Shown in pieces: positions 49,301 to 57,633 of a stretch of 64,000 nt of DNA. The notes under the pieces were generated by a model. The model was given only the letters and a program-made list of their open reading frames with translations, was not told where the DNA came from and searched no databases. How positions within the stretch are numbered: the first letter of the stretch is position 1; every line of letters begins with the position of its first letter. The position numbers were made by a program, and so were the translations under genes. This DNA comes from Psoroptes ovis (taxonomy: Eukaryota; Arthropoda; Arachnida; Sarcoptiformes; Psoroptidae), in contig PQWQ01000018.1 in assembly GCA_002943765.1 (NCBI GenBank), positions 62,001 through 126,000 of the forward strand. The letters are read 5' to 3'.

Positions 49301-52300
49301 TGTTTGTTTGATATGGCAAAGATGTTTAAATACTTTTTGGGTGACAAATGCACCATTACATGTGACTGCTTGCTTCTGCTGCTGCAACAATAAACATTTG
49401 GGCAAAATCAAGACTTAAAGAAATTTTAATAGAGAGCCATTAAAAGGTGAAAAACAAATTGTAATTCTAAAACAAATTACGCTTCAAAAATCAAATCATA
49501 AATCACCTGTGATCAATTGAAAACGAATAAATCAACAAGTGTTTGCTTTCATTTATTTCTTTCATTTTCAAACGAATTAAAAATCAAAGATTAAAAATTC
49601 AAATATATGCAATGAATTGAGATGCAATCCATTGATTATATTCAAAAAACAAAAATCATTAGAAATCTAATGTAAATCTCGCTAATATAATCTACATTTT
49701 AATCAGCCAAAGATACATGGGAAATGAAGCAAAAGGAAAAAAAATTTTGAAATAAAAATCCAGGATATAAAATAAATTTGAAAAAAAATGAAAACAAAGG
49801 ATTGATGCTTAGCATTAAACATCATTCATTTTAATGGGAAACATTAACATTAATCAATCACAGTTCACAGTTGATTCACAGACAATTGATGGATAAAAAC
49901 TAATTCATAAACATAATAATGGAATCAAGGCAGGTATTATTATGAATGAAAATTCACAAAACAATGATTGGAACCAAAGGAGAAATAATTTTTGAAAGTT
50001 AACCCTTAAATGGATGGAAAAAATTTAAAGAAGTCCGAAAGATGAACAGAAATCATTTTTTAAAGTCTTTAATCCAACAAAATAAGATTAATTTTGAACG
50101 ATTTGCTTTTGAAATCTGAAAAAAATATGAAAAGCATCGAAATATATGAAAACTAAAGAAACCGCAAAAATTTGGTCAAATATCTTTCAATCAATTGATA
50201 TAATTGATCGATTCATAGATATATTGATGATGATGATGAATGAGTGAAAATTATTTTCATCAATTTTAATTTTCAATCACTAATCAATCATTGATTATTA
50301 AAAATCAATCATTTCGAACCATTCAATCAGAAATGGATGGTGGCAAATTACAGCATTCTATCATTGGTGGATCGATATATGATTGACATGATAAATTGTC
50401 AATTTTGGCGAATGATAGAAATTGATTTGAAAATAAATTTCACTTTTAGGCACACTAAGCGAAAAATTGCGATTCGAATCGAATTGAAATTTGGCTCAAT
50501 TTTGCCATTAAAATAGCATATTATTAGTAAATTCAAAGTAAAAATTTACAAAAAATCAAAATAATCAAAAATTTGAAATTTTCAAAATTTTATCCGAGAA
50601 AAATTTCAGAGAAAAAAAAATTCAATCAATTTGAAAAATTACTAATTATAAATAATATTTTTTTTTCATTTTGAAATCAATATTATTATTAATGATTATG
50701 ATTATAACACGATCAAGTAAATAAAAATCAAAAAAGAGTTTCCTTTAATAACATAGTGTGATGCGGCCCCTGGAAAAAAATCAGAATTAAAGTTATCGCA
50801 TCATGTTTTTGGTCAATAGAGATGAAAAAAAGTCTATGACCGTCACCTCCGAATCTTGACCCTTCCGGTCCAAAAAGGGGGTCAAAAGTCAAAAATTGCT
50901 ATATCTCGGCCGTTTTAAGAGGTGAACTCTCAATTTTTTCAATAATTAAAGATTATCTAGTTATTAATCATCCGTGAAAATATCATTGCTTAACATGATC
51001 GGCAAACCGAAATATATCCATTTGAAGTTACCATTTTCATTATCATATATATCACCGAGCACTTCAGTTTTGACGTGTACACGTCAATTGGCAGCTCAAA
51101 TGATAATGACAATGGTAACTTCAAATGGATATATTTCGGTTTGCCGATCATGTTAAGCAATGATATTTTCACGGATGATTAATAACTAGATAATCTTTAA
51201 TTATTGAAAAAATTGAGAGTTCACCTCTTAAAACGGCCGAGATATAGCAATTTTTGACTTTTGACCCCCTTTTTGGACCGGAAGGGTCAAGATTCGGAGG
51301 TGACGGTCATAGACTTTTTTTCATCTCTATTGACCAAAAACATGATGCGATAACTTTAATTCTGATTTTTTTCCAGGGGCCGCTATTCTAGGTAACTCTT
51401 TGATTGAATAATCATAGAACATTATCTCAAATATCAGACAACGTGTTTATTTGTGTGTGTGTGTGAGCAAGCTTGAATAAATGATAATATAATCAATTGA
51501 ACAAACAAAAACAAACCGGTAGTAAAGAAAATTTCTTAGAAAAAAAAAACGAAAATAAATAAATTTTCGAATATTTTTAAAAATATATTTTGGATTGTCC
51601 AAAAAGTTTCTGCTAATTTTCAACAGGTATTCCCTCATAGATTTTTGAGGAAAAACTTTTCGGACAATCGAATGCGTGTGTAATTAATGGAAATGAATTA
51701 ATAAATTCATCATTTACAATACGTGTAAATACGTTCAATGAAAAATTATCTTATAAAATGTATTGAAAACATTGACTAGGGCTTGAAAGCCTTTAAATGA
51801 TCGACGGAAATTTTTCAGAAAAAAAAAAATTTTCCATAAAAAATCTTGCGAAAGATCTTTTTCTAGAAAAATTTTCGGGTAAAATTTCATTTATTCATCA
51901 GCAACAATAACAACAGCAAACAATGTTGCATATTATATTGATACAGGTGCATTAAGTAGTCAAAAGTCGTTGTTAAGATTGGCTTATTGTTAATAATGAA
52001 AATGAATAAATAAAATGGATAAATTGATTTGAATGAAATGCATAAATCGTGATCAAAAAGTAAATAACGGGGATAGACAAATAAATAAATGGAAAAATTT
52101 TCTAAATATTAATTCAAATAATGAAATATGATCAACGAAAAAAACATCAAAACATAATAGATTGTCCAATAAGTTCGTCTAGGTTCAGTCAATGAAAATG
52201 CTCATTGAAAATCGACACGAACTATTTGGACAACCTGATATAAATTTTTATTAATGATTATAATAAAATCACACAATAATAAGATAGTTAAAAACAATAA

Positions 52301-55300
52301 ATCCGATATCCAATTTATCAATAATCGCCAATATTGATGAACGAATATAATTTTCAAAGAAAAAATTTGAAAATACCAAAGTAATGATAATAATTCAATC
52401 AACCATTTTTTAGGCACATTTGCTACCTCTGTTTGAACTCTTAGGGCTCCTTGAAGGAGCCGAATCACAATAATTTTCTATGGATTTTGAATATTTTCAG
52501 ATTGCTTCATGTGAAAAAGCTTGAATAACGGTAATAACAGTTTTCAGGAGATAAAAATTGTATCAAATAAATTACAAAATTGCACGAATTATCATTTTCA
52601 TTTCTGTTCTCAACGCGTTGTATATGATTACAATCAATGGTCAGTCGAAAAAAATGGCCGAGAAACGATTTGATCGCCATTTTTTCCCTTGCACTCATCA
52701 GTAGGATAAATAAATGCATGACTGCTGCTGCTGTACACGGTAGCCTGATCATCATCATCACTGGATACCACAATGAAAAATGATCTCAAAAAAAAATTAA
52801 TCTCAAACGAAATGAAAAGTAAAGCAGTGAAATGAGAAAAAATGAAAAAAAATTAATTAATTAAATGCACACACACACATTTGTGGGTCATCGTTGAAGA
52901 CAAATATGGTCAACTAGGCAAAATATGATCACAAAGTTGTGTCCAAAAAGTTTTCCATCAAATCAATGGCATTGTCCATTGAACAATCGACAAAAACTTT
53001 CGGGACAATTTTGATTTCAATTTTCAAAATCAACTTTTGGATGATGTTTGATGAATCAGAGAAAATATGAAAATGAAACAAATGATGAAATAGGAAGCAA
53101 GATTAAAACACATATGAAACGAAATTACATAATCCATGAACCAAAAAAATAAAAAAATAAAAATAAGCGACAATTTGAGAGAGACAACAACAATTGTTTC
53201 GTCATCATCATTATAATTAAAAATTATATCATTGAATGTGTGAATCTTGAATGATATTAAATCAAAAAAACAAAAATGAAATGAAATTAAATGATATTTT
53301 TGAACATAATTCATTGATAATTGAAAATCTTGAAAGTCCTGAAAATATTGAGATATAGTTGAAAATATTAATTAAAATTAAATGTAATTCATTTCGTAAT
53401 GAAAATTTTATAACATTACCATTTCGGCGTAATTGAATTCATTCATCTCACAATGATTCAATGGATACCATAAAAGGTATTGAAAAAATTGGCATTTTTT
53501 TGATAATTTTTTCTATTTTGATGAGTTTTGAAACCCAACATGTGAACGAATCTGAACCTATTTTGAATCGCAGAAAACATTGTATTGATTTGATTGCTAC
53601 TTTTGATTGTAGACGAATTTTGTATTTTTTCAATTTCATTTTTATGCTATTTTGCACCATTTGAAATTATTTCACTTTTCCAATTTTCAAGCCCTTATTA
53701 AACTCGGCAACATAGCCATTGAATACTCAATCACTGTGATTGGGGTTCTTAAGTGGCGCCTACAGAACGCTAGGGATTTTTTCTTACTGCAGCATCTACT
53801 TATTACTTTGACCTATTTGTATGTAAATTTTTTTTTTTTGGCTTGTTTAGTTTGATTGATTTGCTTTCAAAATCAATTATCAGAAATAGTGCTGACATGT
53901 TGTGCAATGCATTTATTCAGTTTTTTTTTATCAACTCTTAAATCATTCAAGATGACCATTGAAGTGAAAAAGTTTCGATTGTTTTTTCAATTATCTTCAT
54001 AGATCAAAAACAAGATCATTGATAAAGATTATGTTCAAGTTGATGATGATAATCATCAAAATGATCATCAATTTTAATTGAAAACAATTCAAACCATTCA
54101 AACATGAACCATTAATCAACTAATCAATACTGAACCATACATGTCAAGTAATTTTGGTTCATCAACACATTCATTCTTTCATCCAATTTGGAATGACAAA
54201 TTTAGCATCAAATAATTTCGTACCATTTCGTTACTTCATAGCCGTCTGATGCACAAAAAATGGATCCATGATATGAATTAGATCATAATTTAATTTCAAT
54301 TAATTTTTTTTTCTGAGAACCGGAACCATTTTAGATTGTATGTTAGCCCAAACATAGTCAAAAAAAAAGTCTATAATTTTACATAATTTTTTACATAATC
54401 TTAGGGTCATTGATCGTGTTCGGTGTATGAATGTGTGTTTGTATTAACCCTTAGCACTCGAGGTAATTACAGCGCAAGCAAGCCAGCGGCTCGACAATTT
54501 TTCACACTCATGATAACAGGTGACTGGCGGGCGCCTATCGAGTTGCTGCAGTAAATCTTATGGTGAGTGATGCTCACCGCTCGAGTTTTAAGGATTAATA
54601 TGGTATATGCGGGTATGTGTGTATCTTGAAATTATTATCACACATATCACACAAACATATTCTTTTAATTCATATTTGACCAGATATTTAAATAATTAAA
54701 TGCACTATGCATACCATGAATGATGATTTATGTTGAATACATGAAATGATATGATAAATAAATCATTATTCAAGAGTTTATTTATTCCACATATGTGTGG
54801 ACTTGTGGTGATTGTTACCGGTTAGGCATATACACACACATAACAAACAGACATACATATAAAAATAAACACAATGGAAATATGAAATAATTGTAACAAT
54901 TTAAATGAATAATTAATTATATACTTTTGATTAAAAAGTAATGATAATTCATGATAATCTTTGTGGCAAAAAGGAAAATTAGAATTCATAAATAAAGATG
55001 AAAAATGCTTTTTGCCAAATCTTAATACAATTAATCTGCTATCATGTACGGCAAATCTTGTGTTTTTCAAAAAATATTTTTGAAATTTGAAAATTAACAG
55101 AAAAAAAGTAAAATGATTTAATCACATTGATTTAAATCGAATTCCCTTATTTTTTGGTGCAAAAAAATTCAATTTCAACACAAGTCAAGATTTGCTTCGA
55201 ATGATAATTTGATATCAATTGAAAATGATAAAATATTTCGACACATACCTTTACATTATCATAATCTTCATATGGTATTATTTCCGGTATATCATCATAA

Positions 55301-55446
55301 TACATTGATGGTACTGATTGCTGTTGTTGATGATGAGCTTGTTGTTGTAATGATGGCGTAATCATCAATGATGATGATGATGAAGATGTGGCCGATAATT
55401 GTCGTTGATCAATATTATTACTGATATTTAAATTACGACTTGACAT
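28400..55446 (-). CDS. Patronin: Patronin/CAMSAP microtubule minus-end-binding protein, six coding exons, 1,676 aa
   Basis: CAMSAP/Patronin proteins cap and stabilise free microtubule minus ends in the cytoplasm. Exons, in coding order: 55446-55249, 33520-33194, 33133-32503, 32436-28871, 28803-28640, 28544-28400; all have GT..AG borders and compatible phases (0,0,1,0,2). Residues 1-66 end IIPYEDYDNVK and join AKHRASILWLIAKA, the conserved family N-terminal block (fly: IRPLDHYEPLK-AKQRASIKWL), followed by DPFYRDQ. The CAMSAP CH domain lies at about 227-360 (ALYWVNRACAQL, CDGCSLFALMAFYCPD, DSIYNLQRIQYFCQE). A long Q/N/S-rich linker follows, then a charged coiled coil encoded near 29860-29590 (KREQERSKREQLERKK). 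The C-terminal CKK domain runs from about 1536 to 1655 (GPKLFVKPSQKSN, LILFRNSG, LDGIGPK, DAFTIHNNLW) and needs exons 4-6. Stop TGA is at 28402-28400; possible AATAAA signals (minus strand) lie at 27982-27977 and 27968-27963. The first intron is 21.7 kb and holds other ORFs. Family assignment is near certain; exon 1 rests on motif and phase. Confidence 0.93.
34664..34729 (-). CDS. Patronin: Alternative short first coding exon of Patronin (22 aa)
   Basis: ATG at 34729-34727 opens a 22-codon exon, MKDKSKKHEKRLSH then DNRGRILK, ending AAG|GTATGA at 34664. Its phase-0 donor fits the phase-0 acceptor at 33520, giving ...GRILK-AKHRASILWL. An in-frame stop (TAA) lies 27-25 nt upstream of the ATG, and the two AG dinucleotides in between are in the wrong phase for the upstream Patronin exon, so this looks like a separate first exon with its own promoter rather than an internal exon. 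The resulting isoform would be 1,632 aa. It lacks the IIPYEDYDNVK motif and replaces it with a lysine-rich start. Inference from sequence; a transcript junction would settle it. Confidence 0.6.
35379..35414. mobile_element. GCACTCGACAGGCGC-type element end with hairpin
   Basis: GACAGGC and GCCTGTC form arms around AAAGCGTTTGCAAAGC, followed by GAGTGC. Read on the minus strand it begins GCACTCGACAGGCGCTTTGC, the same start as the element at 15537 (GCACTCGACAGGCGCTTCGC). Confidence 0.55.
37936..38766 (-). CDS. Q/N/H-rich low-complexity ORF (276 aa); possible third Patronin first exon or intronic gene
   Basis: An 831-nt ORF opens with ATG in a good context (GAAAATGG) and lies on the Patronin strand inside its 21.7-kb intron. 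I do not recognise a domain. It has N-terminal N/H/Q tracts, a basic middle (KSMFNLRQLKSIKKQY), a serine/threonine-rich part and a proline patch (PQPPPSIPPQRQ). Absence of stops over 831 nt in DNA this AT-rich argues for coding. Near its end, after codons for HQQIQR, is a donor AGG|GTAAAC at 37963/37962. It is phase 0 and would splice cleanly onto the Patronin acceptor at 33520, giving 268 extra N-terminal residues and a 1,878-aa isoform. Alternatively the ORF runs to its own stop at 37936 and is an independent protein. CAG/CAA repeat expansion of non-coding DNA is the sceptical reading. Confidence 0.55.
   Translation of the reverse strand: MVYLTTTNLTQFDNNHNNQNRNHYQHQNQIKHQHRLHQSQWSLFDYNYNKHNDNYNHNNNNNETNMMFERMNNNNLNNNHNDYDYDAERRNHSLLLLTPYSKSCYLMAKQQHEHQMQIRQRQNENRQTLLNKSKSMFNLRQLKSIKKQYNDHYHQHQQQQQQSKTLKNIDHNQTFRSLLLSSSSPTPSSTPTTTTSSNITCSTSSNHSLLIDDVQQHQKTSNKTCQPQPPPSIPPQRQVNVFIDNNRSTTTIATTTLTSNLNHQQIQRVNNNNNNI
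38767..42007. other. Patronin intron 1, middle part
   Basis: Non-coding between the two intronic ORFs. The patch 39630-39775 is clearly less AT-rich (CAGCGACCGTG, CCCGAGTTTGAATCGCTGG, GATCGCGCTCATCTG), has no ORF, and sits 0.9 kb upstream of the minus-strand ORF at 38766, so a promoter is possible. AC-rich microsatellite DNA is at 40567-40600, and (CCA)n at 40489-40517. The DNA just below 42008 should be the 3' UTR of the nested gene. Confidence 0.45.
42008..44998 (-). CDS. Orphan Q/P/N-rich protein with repeated Cys pairs (996 aa), nested in the Patronin intron
   Basis: A single 2,991-nt reading frame. I chose ATG 44998-44996 (MMNKPQ); the frame stays open upstream only through ATA and GTG codons. 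The protein starts with a poly-Q run, then FARPKKSFKA and a poly-proline stretch at about residues 24-45. Cysteine pairs then recur through the length: CECC, CPICH (about 155), CCSIC, CCPLF, CIDC, CRDC, CHCFC and a terminal CFCKKC just before the stop. A basic, partly hydrophobic block (LLFYRYVKKLFRIFTLCRS) and a helical RRLSKQRKLERFFEEHR segment are the only ordered-looking parts. There is no signal peptide or recognisable domain. Some cysteine pairs could bind metal, but spacing does not match a named finger. The start is not far from a long stretch of intron on both sides, so it looks like a nested gene with its own promoter; no splice donor near its end fits Patronin. Real coding is very likely from length alone; function unknown. 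Confidence 0.75.
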   Translation of the reverse strand: MMNKPQQQQQQQQHFARPKKSFKAPPPPPPPQPPPPPPPPPPPPLKTIPPLPLRQAPSIPSGPPQQQSLNLITKNFNQLKQSNQCVESLSSNQQLNKNEIGDRTNNECECCLLSEHSLTSESIENDDNQETSPSTKSTSTSTTSTSSACPICHRQLNNELITDVMFQHEHHEQRHISQQQQTNITAKNETIFSQILPVPPPPFAYPFDDNLAILENNDKPKKKKSVKKPPSMHQQQQQSSILLFYRYVKKLFRIFTLCRSRRSRRPKSKLLRRSSSKKYNQLPSTIKPLLPFSNQFYQQYPNYPIKSQYLIAASHYQQQQYHRQPSKLQPPLSTIIPLLPTLHPFYQQQPALHSSKNHYYYYLNSNNIITNNNNNHVFKKIHHQQNVKKRRLSKQRKLERFFEEHRTIMMTLAKRKFGVSKMFAEQQQKHQTVVNDVRLSGKNNNQTTKNDGPQNQQQSWILKPRYRLLNNLYRTMLCSNNLNNLNDNCLYNDNRMNGYNYQMIRPSPSTSLSTTSTCSTSFTPSFDTNSNCCSICAKIDRKKSRNKQRKLTKQSQQCCPLFSCCSMNVNNDRQQTQQQRNSNNNENSSRTHRYRKNNSETNAPINQNRSTEAAKIDCIDCLLSNIMISTNINDDGKNVKNKQESRYNQRHTKTAENPAAADDQQMLIKLKSYEQQKQSQILNGQRSLCMANCQQSNSNSKEITNQQSNYCCSYYNFNDNNNNNNNSCNEVNCCCGFSYYSLDDDDNEIDDGNGKFPCHNIRDNYKQKRINQTNLLMKQREQKMMNSKQIIDDNNLKDLIDHHHHHDTNRMQSSEATIKCRDCFHPTANQQQPCQPSLTTPGAMVQRNYDCCNNQQQCCNNELINDCHCFCQSNNDNVINVKHNRSENSNSMMNDNNKIKNKNGIMNDNNQHNNHHQQQRQHQRIKNLYQAKLTKQLNNQQQPQQQKQLNKQWINNNDNKQQQSASKTSTTAAAATIDECFCKKCAEKNNLIVANI
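44999..47102. other. Patronin intron 1, upstream of the nested ORF
   Basis: No gene seen. The nested gene's promoter and 5' UTR should lie here on the minus strand. A 118-aa plus-strand frame at 45838-46194 has no domain and is F/N/I-rich; it is not supported. Confidence 0.4.
47103..47175. mobile_element. Mariner-like palindromic MITE, copy 7
   Basis: ATTGTCCTGAAAGTTTGTTC on the left, AAAAACTTTTCGGACAACT on the right; 73 bp. The right end is intact, the left end carries point changes. Confidence 0.7.
47978..48065. mobile_element. Mariner-like palindromic MITE, copy 8
   Basis: GGCTGTCCGGATAAATTCAT on the left, AAGAACTTTTCGGACAACC on the right. The interior has TTGAAAATCAAAA mirrored by weak ATCGAATCAA. 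Confidence 0.65.
48066..50762. other. Patronin intron 1, distal part before the foldback element
   Basis: No gene seen. A lone family end (GGGGTTGTCCAAAATGTTTG) is at about 49287-49306. The rest is AT-rich sequence with short chance ORFs on both strands. Confidence 0.4.
50763..51383. mobile_element. 621-bp foldback element with two 284-bp inverted arms
   Basis: Bases 50763-51046 are the reverse complement of 51100-51383 with very few mismatches (for example CATTTTCATT against CATTGTCATT). The ends are GCGGCCCCTGG and CCAGGGGCCGC. The 53-bp loop (51047-51099) contains its own palindrome TGACGTGTACACGTCA at 51071-51086. Because the arms mirror each other, each strand shows the same pseudo-ORF (MKISLLNMIGKPKYIH). 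The arms are less AT-rich than the intron (TCTTGACCCTTCCGGTCC, TATCTCGGCCG). No target duplication is obvious. It lies inside the Patronin intron, so the pre-mRNA should carry a long hairpin. Confidence 0.92.
51593..51669. mobile_element. Mariner-like palindromic MITE, copy 9
   Basis: GATTGTCCAAAAAGTTTCTG on the left, AAAAACTTTTCGGACAATC on the right; 77 bp. The TIRs match at 16 of the outer 19 bases or better. Confidence 0.75.
52160..52235. mobile_element. Mariner-like palindromic MITE, copy 10
   Basis: GATTGTCCAATAAGTTCGTC on the left, GACACGAACTATTTGGACAA on the right. The two ends share private changes (AGTTCGT/ACGAACT) away from the family consensus, so this copy may belong to a subfamily or have been homogenised. 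Confidence 0.75.
52444..52460. repeat. Perfect small hairpin
   Basis: GGCTCCTTGAAGGAGCC is a perfect inverted repeat with 8-bp arms and a single-base centre. No T-run follows on either strand to suggest a terminator, and no neighbouring gene uses it. Confidence 0.5.
52936..53009. mobile_element. Mariner-like palindromic MITE, copy 11
   Basis: TTGTGTCCAAAAAGTTTTCC on the left, ACAAAAACTTTCGGGACAA on the right; the interior has two inverted short blocks around CATTGTCCATTGAACAATG-like sequence. Confidence 0.65.
53751..53780. mobile_element. CG-rich element fragment shared with 27381-27420
   Basis: AAGTGGCGCCTACAGAACGC then TAGGG and a T-run. See the matching fragment at 27381; only one end is recognisable. 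Confidence 0.4.
54448..54594. mobile_element. piggyBac-like MITE (147 bp) with TTAA target site
   Basis: The element is flanked on both sides by TTAA (54444-54447 and 54595-54598). Its ends CCCTTAGCACTCGAG and, in reverse complement, TCCTTAAAACTCGAGC are inverted copies. TTAA duplication with CCYTTA-type termini is the piggyBac signature. The interior is CG-rich (GGCGGGCGCCTATCGAG) and carries a second inverted TCGA theme. There is no coding capacity. Confidence 0.75.
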
Positions 55447-57633
55447 TTTCGTTTTATTCTTTATTCATTGATTTGGGCTAAATCAATCAATTGATTATAT
55501 TATTTAACATTTTTTCTTGCCGCTAGGTTAGTTCATTTTGTGGGCTGAAAATTATTTTCAAAAAAAATAAACATTGATTTTTGATGATTATTTCTAATAT
55601 TAAAAAAAAACTAATCATTTCAAACTATAATTAACACCTTTAAAAATATAATTATAATTTTTTCATTTTTCAAATGCACAAATCACAAATTATCAGACAA
55701 CAAACATGTGACGAAAAATAATTTTAAAAACATACGACGAGCAAAAATAGAAATACACAGACACACACGCAAACATAGATTGATGAATTTGATTTGTCAA
55801 ATATAAATTTTGTAATTGTTGAAATTTTCAGTTTTTCTTCTAACATTTGTTACGAATTGAATGAGAGACATTAAATTTTGGAAAATTTCACTTCAGAATG
55901 ATTCAATTGTTTTGTACTTGTGTGTGTGTGTGTGCTTTTTGAAACAAATTAATAATTTTCAATTAAGGAAATTTAGATGTATTTCACAATATTACAAGTT
56001 TTGTTCAATTATTTTTGCACATAATTTTCATTTTTTTTTGCTGATGCTTAATTTCAATTGGCAAATTAAAACAAATGTCTAGGGAATATGCACAATTCAA
56101 GACTGTAGATTTGCTTGCATTATTATTATTATTATTTTCAATTATGATTGACAAGTATTAATTTTCAATGCCATTCCATATTTTGTAAAATTATTCATTT
56201 TTCTGGGTGTTTGCACTATTTTGCTATGATAATTTTTTTTCTCTTTAGTCAATTTATTTACATCAAAATGCACAATCAATTAGTTAATTTTTATTCATCG
56301 ATATATTATCAATCGTTGATATTTATTTTCTCTGGTTGTTGTCGTCTATGGTAACAGTACGATTGTTGATAATAATTTTCATTTTTGTGTTGGCTTAGTA
56401 TGATAAATTTTTCATAAATCTTCAAATGGCCATTGAGCATAGAATTCTAGAAGAAATTTTAAAAGCAAAAGTCAATTAAAGAGTTCTATGCGAAATCATG
56501 ATTGATATTTAAATACTTACAATAACATGATACTCCTTTTAATTGTTTCTATTACAATGAAAGCATAATTTTTCTAAGGTTTTTCTTAAATTTTCGATTA
56601 ACATATAAGATTTGGCAACTTTTACAAATATATACAAAATATTATCTGAATTTATATTTAGATTAATCAAGGTTTTCAAGTCAATTTTCACACATATATC
56701 ACATTATATTAATTATAGTTGTTTTACAACAACAACATCATCATAAACGGAATGTTGTTTCGAAATTTTAATTCTTAAATTTCAAGAATTATTATTATAT
56801 TAATAATCGTAAATCATATTTCCTAAAATCAATTAATAAATAAATTCATTCAGAAATTGCATATTTTTTCACAATACAAAAAAACATACCCATCATTGCT
56901 CTTAATTTTTCTTTGATTAAAGTTTGACAGATAAAATTTCCAGGTAAACAATCATCAAGAATGATGACAAGTGCTTCGATAAAAAAGTAATGAATTTTTA
57001 ATCAATTTTATCAATCATTCAGAACAATAACCCCTTTTATTCTTGTGCTGAACTCATTAGTGTTATTTGATGAATTAATTTTACTCAGACAATTGCAATC
57101 AAGGATTGGTTCGCTAATAATTGCTTCTATTGGCCATACATCACATAGAATTAAATTAAGAATGACAATGAATTTATGATTCATCAAATTTTATAAGAAT
57201 TAAGATTAACCATGAATATTTCAAGTGATTAATTTAGGAATTTATTTTAATATTAACCAAAATAAAAATTAATTTATTTACGTTGACGTTGAACACCAAC
57301 AACAACAACAATAACAACGACGAACACCAGCAGCAGCAATCGAACGAACAATGTTTAGACACTGAAATTTTTTTCAATTTTTTGTTTTAAACTATTTCCA
57401 ATGCTACTACCTGCAATTTTTTTCGTGCGAAATTTTTCATAATTCTAATTTTAATGAAAAAAATGACTTTTCTTTTCACACTTAACTATGCTACTACCGA
57501 TAGAATATACGCCTTTTTTTTTCAATGATAGTATTGCATTCTTTTTTTTCTTTTTAATGATTGCAACATTCTATTTTGATGCCAATTGCAGCTGACGATT
57601 TGGGTTGAAATGGAAAAAATTTCAATTTTTTTT
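55447..57633. other. Intergenic region between Patronin 5' end and zinc-finger 3' end
   Basis: No ORF is supported. On the minus strand a plausible Patronin 5' UTR acceptor (AATAATTTTCAG) ends at about 55546. A CAG/CAA-rich patch at 57285-57355 reads on the minus strand GTTCGTTCGATTGCTGCTGC and ends in AAC|GTAAAT, so it may be a non-coding first exon of Patronin. The zinc-finger 3' UTR occupies the top end. All of this is inference. Confidence 0.3.

Larger units (their letters stand above)
53010..55248. other. Patronin intron 1, distal end
   Basis: Apart from the element ends listed separately, no gene or conserved signal is seen. The 3' part of the 55147-55446 ORF (below 55249) is intron read-through after the AAG|GTATGT donor. 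Confidence 0.5.

Noticed and set aside
50974..51172. Two 60-aa ORFs with the same first residues on opposite strands
   Set aside because: They are the mirror images produced by the foldback arms, not two genes.
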